Shown here in pieces: positions 1 through 8,598 of a stretch of DNA of 64,000 nucleotides. The notes beneath the pieces are model-generated. The model ran no database searches and had not been told where the DNA came from. It saw only the letters and a list, made by a program, of their open reading frames with translations. The stretch covers positions 1,240,001 to 1,304,000 of the forward strand of contig NC_071349.1 of the NCBI RefSeq assembly GCF_027744825.2, in the 5' to 3' direction. Position 1 is the stretch's first letter. Each line of letters begins with the position of its first letter. A program made the position numbers and the translations under genes. The DNA is from Synchiropus splendidus. Lineage: Eukaryota > Chordata > Actinopteri > Syngnathiformes > Callionymidae.

Positions 1-1019
1 AATTTTCACCTCCCACTATAGCAGAAAGGGTCTTTCTAGTAGTTGCACATCAAATCTAAGCTGTCTGATGTGTTTTTCCAAAGTTATCAACATTTTTATG
101 TTTGGCGTTCCGGAACTCATCTTATCTGACGCTTAAAACGCGTTTTCTGCATTGTGCCATAACTTTGCAGGGAAGCTTTAGAACATGAAATTTTCACCTC
201 CCACTTCAGCAGAAAGGGTATTTCTAGTAGTTGCACAACACACTAAGCTGTCTGTAGAGTTTTTCCTGAGTTATCAACATTTTTATGTTTGGCGTTCTGA
301 AATCAACCTCATCTCAGGCTGAAAACGCGTTTTACGCATTGTGCCATAACTTTGCAGGGAAGCTTCAGAACATGAAATTTTCACCTCCCACTATAGCAGA
401 AAGGGCATTTCTCGTAGTTGCACATCAAATCTAAGTTGTCTGAAGTGTTTTTCCAAAGTTATCAACATTTTTACGTTTGGCGTTCTGAAATCAACCTCAT
501 CTCAGGCTGAAAACGCGTTTTACGCATTGTGCCATAACTTTGCAGGGAAGCTTCAGAACATGAAATTTTCACCTCCCACTATAGCAGAAAGGGTCTTTCT
601 CGTAGTTGCACATCAAATCTAAGCTGTCTGAAGTGTTTTTCGAAAGTTTTCAATATTTTTATGTTTGGTGTTCCTGAATCGACCTTTTCTCAGGCTGAAA
701 ACACATTTTACACATTGCGCCATAACTTTGCAGGAAAGCTTCAGAACATGAATTTTTCACCTCCCACTATAGCAGAAAGGGTCTTTCTAATAGTTGCACA
801 TCAAATCTAAGTAGTCTGAAGTGTTTTTCCAAAGTTATCAACGTTCTTATGTTTGGCGTTCCGGAATCAACCTTATCTCAGACTGAAAACGTGTTTTCTG
901 CATTGTGCCATAACTTTGCAGGGAAACTTCAGAACATGAAATTTTCACGTCCAACTATAGCAGAAAGGTTCTTTCTAGTAGTTGCACATCAAATCTAAGC
1001 TGTTTGAAGTGTTTTTCCA

Positions 1020-1027
1020 AATTTCCA
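1020..1027 (+). other. 24-bp deletion junction in a monomer (copy 1)
   Basis: The usual CCAAAGTTATCAAC...GGCGTTCCGG is shortened to CCAAATTTCCAGAAAC. Twenty-four bases are missing between two copies of GTT that lie 24 bp apart in the intact monomer. The same lesion occurs at 3187-3194 and about 60636-60641, so it is an inherited marker of one monomer lineage. Confidence 0.85.
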
Positions 1028-1660
1028 GAAACAACCTTATCTCAGGCTGAAAACGCGTTTTACACAATTTGCCATAACTTTGCAGGAAAGCTTCAGAATA
1101 TGAAATGTTCGCCTCCCACTATAGCAGAAAGGGTATTTCTAATAGTTGCACATCAAATCTAAACTGTCTGAAGTGTTTTTCCAAAGTTATCAACATTTTT
1201 ATTTTGGCGTTCTGGAACCCACCTTATCTCAGGCTGAAAACGCATTTTACGCATTGTGCCATAACTTTGCAGGGAAGCTTCAGAACATGATATTTTCACC
1301 TCCCACTATAGCAGAAAGGGTCTTTTTCGTAGTTGCACATCAAATCTAAGCTGTCTGAAGTGTTTTTCCGAAGTTATTAACATTTTTATGTTTGGCGTTC
1401 CAGAATTGACCTTATGTGAGGCGGAACACGAGTTTTCTGCATTGTGCCATAACTTTGCAGGGAAGCTTCAGAACATGAAATTTTAACCTTCCACTATAGC
1501 AGAATGCGTCTTTCTAGTAGTTGCACATCAAATCTTAGCTGTCTGAAGTGTTTTTCCAAAGTTATCAACACTTTTATGTTTGCCGTTCCGGAATCGACCT
1601 TATCTGAGGCTGACAACACGATTTACGCGTTCTGCCATAACTTTGCAGGGAAGCTTCAGA

Positions 1661-1662
1661 AG
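1661..1662 (+). other. 64-bp deletion fusing two monomers (copy 1)
   Basis: The sequence passes from CTTCAGAA (monomer position 183) directly to GCTGTCTG (monomer position 60). The last 5 bases of one monomer and the first 59 of the next are missing. The deleted segment ends in AA, matching the AA before the junction, which is short microhomology. Confidence 0.88.
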
Positions 1663-3186
1663 CTGTCTGTAGAGTTTTTCCTGAGTTATCAACATTTTTA
1701 TGTTTGGCGTTCTGAAATCAACCTCATCTCAGGCTGAAAACGCGTTTTACGCATTGTGCCATAACGTTGCAGGGAAGCTTCAGAACATGATATTTTCTCC
1801 TCCCACTATATCAGAAAGGGTATTTCTCGTAGTTGCACATCAAATCTATGCTGTCTGAAGTGTTTTTCCAAAGTTATCAACATTTTTATGTTTGGCGTTC
1901 TGGAAACCACCTTATCTCAGGCTGAAAACAGGTTTTCTGCATTGTGCCATGACTTTGCAGGGAGGCTTCAGAACATGAAATTTTCACCTCCCACGAAAGC
2001 AGAAAGGGTCTTTCTAGTAATTGCACATCAAATCTAAGCTGTCTGAAGTGTTTTTCGAAAGTTTTCAACATTTTTATGTTTGGTGTTCCTGAATCGACCT
2101 TTTCTCAGGCTGAAAACGCATTTCACACATTGTGCCATACCTTTGCAGGAAAGCTTCAGAACATGAAATTTTCACCTCCCACTATAGCAGAAAGGGTCTT
2201 TCTAGTAGTTGCACATCAAAACTAAGCTGTCTGAAGTGTTTTTCCAAAGTTATCTACATTTTGATGTTTGGCGTTCTGGAACCCACCTAATCTCAGGCTG
2301 AAAACGCGTTTTCTGCATTGTGCCATAACTTTTCAGGGAAGCTTCAGAACATGAAATGTTCGCCTCCCACTATAGCAGAAAGGGTCTTTCTCGTAGTTGC
2401 ACATCAAATCTAAGCTGTCTGTCGAGTTTTTCCTTAGTTATCAACATTTTTATGTTTGGCGTTCTGAAATCAACCTCATCTCAGGCTGAAAACGCGTTTT
2501 ACGCATTGTGCCATAAGTTTGCAGGGAAGCTTCAGAACATGATATTTTCACCTCCCACTATAGCAGAAAGGGCATTTCTCGTAGTTGCACATCAAATCTA
2601 AGTTGTCTGAAGTGTTTTTCCAAAGTTATCAACATTTTTATGTTTGGCGTTCTGAAATCAACCTCATCACAGGCTGAAAACGAGTTTTACGCATTGTGCC
2701 ATAACTTTGCAGCGAAGTTTCAGAACATGAAATTTTCACCTCCCACTATAGCAGAAAGTGTCTTTCTCGTAGTTGCACATCAAATCTAAGCTGTCTGAAG
2801 TGTTTTTCGAAAGTTTTCAATATTTTTATGTTTGGTGTTCCTGAATCGACCTTTTCTCAGGCTGAAAACACATTTTACACATTGCGCCATAACTTTGCAG
2901 GAAAGCTTCAGAACATGAATTTTTCACCTCCCACTATAGCAGAAAGGGTCTTTCTAATAGTTGCACATCAAATCTAAGTAGTCTGAAGTGTTTTTCCAAA
3001 GTTATCAACGTTCTTATGTTTGGCGTTCCGGAATCAACCTTATCTCAGACTGAAAACGTGTTTTCTGCATTGTGCCATAACTTTGCAGGGAAACTTCAGA
3101 ACATGAAATTTTCACGTCCAACTATAGCAGAAAGGTTCTTTCTAGTAGTTGCACATCAAATCTAAGCTGTTTGAAGTGTTTTTCCA

Positions 3187-3194
3187 AATTTCCA
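3187..3194 (+). other. 24-bp deletion junction in a monomer (copy 2)
   Basis: Same lesion as near 1020, exactly 2167 bases downstream, as expected if it was copied with the higher-order repeat. Confidence 0.85.
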
Positions 3195-3827
3195 GAAACA
3201 ACCTTATCTCAGGCTGAAAACACGTTTTACACAATTTGCCATAACTTTGCAGGAAAGCTTCAGAACATGAAATGTTCGCCTCCCACTATAGCAGAAAGGG
3301 TATTTCTAATAGTTGCACATCAAATCTAAACTGTCTGAAGTGTTTTTCCAAAGTTATCAACATTTTTATTTTGGCGTTCTGGAACCCACCTTATCTCAGG
3401 CTGAAAACGCATTTTACGCATTGTGCCATAACTTTGCAGGGAAGCTTCAGAACATGATATTTTCACCTCCCACTATAGCAGAAAGGGTCTTTTTCGTAGT
3501 TGCACATCAAATCTAAGCTGTCTGAAGTGTTTTTCCGAAGTTATTAACATTTTTATGTTTGGCGTTCCAGAATTGACCTTATGTGAGGCGGAACACGAGT
3601 TTTCTGCATTGTGCCATAACTTTGCAGGGAAGCTTCAGAACATGAAATTTTAACCTTCCACTATAGCAGAATGCGTCTTTCTAGTAGTTGCACATCAAAT
3701 CTTAGCTGTCTGAAGTGTTTTTCCAAAGTTATCAACACTTTTATGTTTGCCGTTCCGGAATCGACCTTATCTGAGGCTGACAACACGATTTACGCGTTCT
3801 GCCATAACTTTGCAGGGAAGCTTCAGA

Positions 3828-3829
3828 AG
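3828..3829 (+). other. 64-bp deletion fusing two monomers (copy 2)
   Basis: Identical junction 2167 bases downstream of the first. The homologous place in the right flank (about 62280) is intact, so the deletion arose in the left-flank lineage before the 2167-bp duplication. Confidence 0.88.
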
Positions 3830-4790
3830 CTGTCTGTAGAGTTTTTCCTGAGTTATCAACATTTTTATGTTTGGCGTTCTGAAATCAACCTCATCTCAGG
3901 CTGAAAACGCGTTTTACGCATTGTGCCATAACGTTGCAGGGAAGCTTCAGAACATGATATTTTCTCCTCCCACTATATCAGAAAGGGTATTTCTCGTAGT
4001 TGCACATCAAATCTATGCTGTCTGAAGTGTTTTTCCAAAGTTATCAACATTTTTATGTTTGGCGTTCTGGAAACCACCTTATCTCAGGCTGAAAACAGGT
4101 TTTCTGCATTGTGCCATGACTTTGCAGGGAGGCTTCAGAACATGAAATTTTCACCTCCCACGAAAGCAGAAAGGGTCTTTCTAGTAATTGCACATCAAAT
4201 CTAAGCTGTCTGAAGTGTTTTTCGAAAGTTTTCAACATTTTTATGTTTGGTGTTCCTGAATCGACCTTTTCTCAGGCTGAAAACGCATTTTACACATAGT
4301 GCCATACCTTTGCAGGAAAGCTTCAGAACATGAAATTTTCACCTCCCACTATAGCAGAAAGGGTCTTTCTAGTAGTTGCACATCAAAACTAAGCTGTCTG
4401 AAGGGTTTTTCCAAAGTTATCTACATTTTGATGTTTGGCGTTCCGGAATCGACCTTATCTGACGCTGAAAATGCGTTTTCTGCATTGTGCCATAACTTTG
4501 CAGGGAAGCTTCAGAACATGCAATTTTCACCTCCCATGATAGCAGAAAGGGTCTTTCGAGTAGTTGCACATCAAATCTATGCTGTCTGAAGTGTTTTTCC
4601 AAAGTTATCAACATTTTGATGTTTGGCGTTCCGGAATCGACCTTATCTGAGGATGAAAACGCGTTTTCTGCATTGTGCCAAAACTTTGTAGGTAAGCTCC
4701 AGAACATGAAATTTTCACCTCCCACTATAGCAGAAAGGGTCTTTCTAGTAGTTGCACATCAAATCTAAGCTGTCTGAAGTGTTTTTCCAA
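3829..4790 (+). repeat. Left-flank segment collinear with 62280-63240
   Basis: Landmarks match at an offset of 58451, including GTCTGTAGAGTTTTTCC, AGAACATGATATTTTC, GTTCTGGAAACCACC with AAACAGG, the CATTTTGATG pair and CAAAACTTTGTAGGTAAGCTCC near 4679. About five monomers keep the same order in both flanks. Confidence 0.82.
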
Positions 4791-6132
4791 AGTTATCAAC
4801 ATTCTTATGTTTGGCGTTCCGGAACCCACCTTATCTCAGTCTGAAAACGCGTTTTACATATTTTGCCATAACTTTGCAGGGAAGCTTAAGAACATGAAAT
4901 TTTAACATCCCACTATAGCAGAAATGGTCTTTCTAGTAGTTGCACATCAAATCTAAGCTGTCTGAAGTGTTTTTCCAAAGTTATCAACATTCTTATGTTT
5001 GGCGTTCCGGAATCAACCTTATCTCAGGCTGAAAACGCGTTTTACGCATTGTGCCATAACTGTGCAGGGAAGCTTCAGAACATAAAATGTTCGCCTCCCA
5101 CTATAGCAGATAGGGTCTTTCTAGTAGTTGCACATCAAATCTAAGCTGTCTGAAGTGTTTTCCCAAAGTTATCAACATTTTTATGTTTGGCGTTCTGGAA
5201 CCCACCTTATCTCAGGGTGAAAACACGTTTTCTGCATTGAGCCATCACTTTGCAGGGAAGCTTCAGAACATGAAATTTTCACCTCCCACTACAGCAGAAA
5301 GGGTCTTTCTAGTAGTTGCAGAACAAATCTAAGCTGTCTGAAGTGTTTTTCCAAAGTCATCAACATTTTTATGTTTGGCGTTCTGGAACCCACCTTATCT
5401 CAGGCTGAAAACGCGTTTTCTGCATTGTGCCATAACTTTGCAGGGAGACTTCAGAACATGAAATTTTCTCCTCCCACTATAGCAGAAAGGGTATTTCTTG
5501 TAGTTGCACATCAAATCTAAGTTGTCTGAAGTGTTTTTCCAAAGTTATCAACATTTTTATGTTTGGCGTTCCGGAATCGACCTTATCTCAGGCTGAAAAC
5601 GCGTTTTCTGCATTGTGCCATAACTTTGCAGGGAAGCTTCAGAACATGAAATTTTAACCTCCCACTATAGCAGATTGGGTCTTTCTAGTAGTTGCACATC
5701 AAATCTTAGCTGTCTGAAGTGTTTTTCCAAAGTTTTCAACATTTTTATGTTTGGCGTTCTGAAATCAACCTCATCTCAGGCTGAAAACGCGTTTAACGCA
5801 TTGTGCCATAACTTTGCAGGGAAGCTTCAGAAAATGAAATTTTAACCTCCCACTATAGCAGAAAGGGTCTTTCCAGTAGTTGCACATCAAATCTAATCTG
5901 TCTGAAGTGTTTTTCCAAAGTTATCAACATTTTTTTGTTTGGCATTACGGAATCGACCTTATGTCAGGCTGAAAACGCGTTTTACGCATTGTGCCATAAC
6001 TTTGCAGGGAAGCTTCAGAACATGAAAATTTCACCTCCCACTATAGCAGAAAGGGTCTTTCTAGTAGATGCACATCAAATCTAAGCTGTCTGAAGTGTTT
6101 TTCCAAAGTTATCAACATTTTTATGTTTGGCG

Positions 6133-6140
6133 TTCCGGAA
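6133..6140. other. Dyad 1: TTCCGGAA palindrome of the monomer
   Basis: A perfect 8-bp palindrome at monomer positions 108-115, shown here in the representative copy. The middle two bases vary between subfamilies (CCGG, CTGG and CCTG forms), but the outer TTC..GAA arms are kept in most of them. The 'TTCTGAAATC' class, the 'TTTCGGAA' class and the 'CCGTAATC' class break it. It resembles a two-unit inverted TTCnnGAA heat-shock-factor site, but function is unknown. Confidence 0.85.
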
Positions 6141-6158
6141 TCGACCTTATCTCAGGCT

Positions 6159-6172
6159 GAAAACGCGTTTTC
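6159..6172. other. Dyad 2: 14-bp palindrome GAAAACGCGTTTTC
   Basis: A perfect 14-bp palindrome at monomer positions 134-147, with a CGCG centre and an embedded MluI site. It is the longest dyad in the monomer. Many copies keep it exactly. Others lose one arm or the centre (for example ACGCATTTTA, ACACGTTTTC, ACGCGTTTAAC). Symmetric AT arms around CGCG could favour cruciform extrusion or binding of a dimeric protein, but no binding factor can be named from sequence. Confidence 0.88.
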
Positions 6173-6196
6173 TGCATTGTGCCATAACTTTGCAGG

Positions 6197-6204
6197 GAAG
6201 CTTC
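6197..6204. other. Dyad 3: GAAGCTTC palindrome (HindIII)
   Basis: A perfect 8-bp palindrome at monomer positions 172-179, inside one of the most constant stretches of the monomer. It contains AAGCTT, so HindIII should cut most monomers and give a ladder of about 188 bp. Subfamilies with GGGAGACTTC (for example near 8641 and 10900) lack the site, so the ladder should include dimers. Its centre lies 35 bp from the centre of dyad 2, and dyads 1 and 2 are 29 bp apart. Confidence 0.87.
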
Positions 6205-8598
6205 AGAACATGAAATTTTAACCTCCCACTATAGCAGAATGGGTCTTTCTAGTAGTTGCACATCAAATCTTAGCTGTCTGAAGTGTTTTTCTAAAGTTCT
6301 CAACATTTTTATGTTTGGCGTTCTGAAATCAACCTCATCTCAGGCTGAAAACGCGTTTCACGCATTGTGCCATAACTTTGCAGGGAAGCTTCAGAAAATG
6401 AAATTTTAACCTCCCACTATAGCAGAAAGGGTCTTTCTAGTAGTTGCACATCAAATCTAAGCTGTCTGAAGTGTTTTTCCAAAGTTATCAACATTCTTAT
6501 GTTTGGCGTTCCGGAATCAACCTTATCTCAGGCTGAAAACGCGTTTTACGCATTGTGCCATAACTTTGCAGGGAAGCTTCAGAACATGAAATGTTCGCCT
6601 CCCACTATAGCAGATAGAGTCTTTCTAGTAGTTGCACATCAAATCTAAGCTGTCTGAAGTGTTTTTCCAAAGTTATCAACATTTTTATGTTTGGCGTTCT
6701 GGAACCCACCTTATCTCAGGCTGAAAACACGTTTTCTGCATTGTGCCATAACTTTTCAGGGAAGCTTCAGAACATGAAATTTTCACCTCCCACTACAGCA
6801 GAAAGGGTCTTTCTAGTAGTTGCACATCATATCTAAGCTGTCTGAAGTGTTTTTCCAAAGTTATCAACATTTTTATGTTTGGTGTTCCGGAACCCACCTT
6901 ATCTCAGGCTGAAAACAGGTTTTCTGCATTGTGCGATAACTTTGCAGGCAAGCTTCAGAACATGAAATTTTCACGTCCCACTATAGCAGAAAGGGTCTTT
7001 CTCGTAGTTGCACATCAAATCTAAGCTGTCTGAAGTGTTTTTCGAAAGTTTTCAACATTTTTATGTTTGGTGTTCCTGAATCGACCTTATCTCAGGCTGA
7101 AAACGCGTTTTCTGCATTGTGCCATAACTTTGCAGGGAAGCTTCAGAACATGAAAATTTCACCTCCCACTATAGCAGAAAGGGTCTTTCTAGTAGATGCA
7201 CATCAAATCTAAGCTGTCTGAAGTGTTTTTCCAAAGTTATCAACATTTTTATGTTTGGCGTTCCGGAATCGACCTTATCTCAGGCTGAAAACGCGTTTTC
7301 TGCATTGCGCCAAAACTTTGCAGGGAAGCTTCAGAACATGAAATTTTAACATCCCACTATAGCAGAAAGGGTCTTTCTAGTAGTTGCACATCAAATCTAA
7401 GCTGTCGAAAGTGTTTTTCCAAAGTTATCAACATTTTTATGTTTGGCGTTCTGGAACCCACCTTATCTCAGGCTGAAAACACGTTTTCTGCATTGAGCCA
7501 TAACTTTTCAGGGAAGCTTCAGAACATGAAATTTTCACCTCCCACTACAGCAGAAAGGGTCTTTCTAGTAGTTGCAGAGCAAATCTAAGCTGTCTGAAGT
7601 GTTTTTCCAAAGTTATCAACATTTTTATGTTTGGCGTTCTGGAACCCACCTTATCTCAGGCTGAAAACGCGTTTTCTGCATTGTGCCATAACTTTGCAGG
7701 GAGACTTCAGAACATGAAATTTTCTCCTCCCACTATAGCAGAAAGGGTATTTCTAGTAGTTGCACATCAAATCTAAGTTGTCTGAAGTGTTTTTCCAAAG
7801 TTATCAACATTCTTATGTTTGGCGTTCCGGAACCCACCTTATTTCAGCCTGAAAACGCGTTTTACATATTTTGCCATAACTTTGAGTGAAGCTTCAGAAC
7901 ATGAAATTTTAACATCCCACTATAGCAGAAAGGGTATTTCTAGTAGTTGCACATCAAATCTAAGTTGTCTGAAGTGTTTTTCCAAAGTTATCAACATTCT
8001 TATGTTTGGCGTTTCGGAATCGACCTTATCTCAGGCTGAAAACGCGTTTCCTGCATTGTGGCATAACTTTGCAGGGAAGCTTCAGAACATGAAATTTTCA
8101 ACTCCCACTGTAGCAGAAAGGGTCTTTGTAGTAGTTGCACATCAAATCTAAGCTGTCTGAAGTGTTTTTCCAAAGTTATCAACATTTTTATGTTTGGCGT
8201 TCTGGAACCCACCTAATCTCAGCCTGAAAACGCGTTTTCTGCATTGTGCCATAACTTTTCATGGAAGGTTCAGAACATGAAATGTTCGCCTCCCACTATA
8301 GCAGATAGGGTCTTTCTAGTATTTGCACATCAAATCTAAGCTGTCTGAAGTGTTTTTCCAAAGTTATCAACATTTTTATGTTTGGCGTTCTGGAACCCAC
8401 CTTAGCTCAAGCTGAAAACGCGTTTTCTGCATTGTGCCATAACTATTCAGGGAAGCTTCAGAACATAAATTGTTCGCCTCCCACTATAGCAGATAGGGTC
8501 TTTCTAGTATTTGCACATCAAATCTAAGCTGTCTGAAGTGTTTTTCCAAAGTTATCAACATTTTTATGTTTGGCGTTCTGGAACCCACCTTATCTCAA

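Larger units (their letters stand above)
109..2275 (+). repeat. 2167-bp higher-order repeat, copy 1
   Basis: Positions here recur 2167 bases downstream. Shared diagnostic changes include the GGGCATTTC variant near 405, the deletion monomer near 1020, TTTTATTTTGG near 1200, GAATTGACC near 1405 and the deletion junction at 1661/1662. The length equals 12 monomers (2256) less 24 bp and 64 bp from the two deletions, less one further base. Similarity is strong from about 262 and weaker over the first 150 bases, so the left edge is approximate. Several base differences from copy 2 mark it as older than the repeats in the middle of the window. Confidence 0.83.
2276..4442 (+). repeat. 2167-bp higher-order repeat, copy 2
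   Basis: Second tandem copy of the block. It keeps both internal deletions (near 3187 and at 3828/3829). Collinearity with copy 1 stops where copy 1 has TTCTGGAACCC and this copy has TTCCGGAATCG, at about 2276 and 4443. The last part of this copy (from about 3829) and the next 350 bases are also collinear with 62280-63240 at the far end of the window. Confidence 0.83.
6026..6213 (+). repeat. Representative near-consensus 188-bp monomer
   Basis: This copy is close to the commonest base at nearly every position. It differs from the usual form mainly at the first bases and in having TAGATGC where most copies have TAGTTGC. Counted from its first base, the landmarks are: a conserved left part (about 1-60), a T-rich middle (about 70-103), a variable window (about 104-150) and a conserved right part (about 151-188) ending GAACATGA. 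A hand count of the consensus gives 76 G+C out of 188 (about 40%) and five CpG dinucleotides, all between positions 106 and 142. It contains one MluI (ACGCGT) and one HindIII (AAGCTT) site. Confidence 0.93.
4443..8598 (+). repeat. Mixed satellite monomers with weak higher-order echoes
   Basis: About 22 monomers without one clean higher-order repeat. Echoes are visible at three scales. A TTCTTATG-bearing monomer followed by GATAGGGTC/GATAGAGTC recurs at +1504 (8 monomers; 4991 and 6495). The TCTTAGCTG class recurs at +564 (3 monomers; 5569 and 6133). The CACTACAGCAG with TTGCAGA(A/G)CAAATC class recurs at +2256 (12 monomers; 5281 and 7537). These monomer types reappear in the A and B blocks to the right, so this stretch may be ancestral to them. 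No gene is seen. Confidence 0.78.

Noticed and set aside
4417..4725. Minus-strand frame of 102 codons repeated at 62868-63176
   Set aside because: It recurs because the two flanks share a collinear satellite segment; the frame crosses monomer boundaries and has no recognisable domain.
6013..6030. TATA-like and ACTATAG elements as promoters
   Set aside because: Simple AT-rich words repeated in every monomer, with no associated transcript or gene. Satellite transcription is possible but cannot be inferred from these.
6130..6150. Possible CENP-B box near TTCCGGAATCGACC
   Set aside because: The core TTCGnnnnAnnCGGG is not matched on either strand. The closest variant (TTTCGGAATCGACC) has C where A is required and lacks CGGG.
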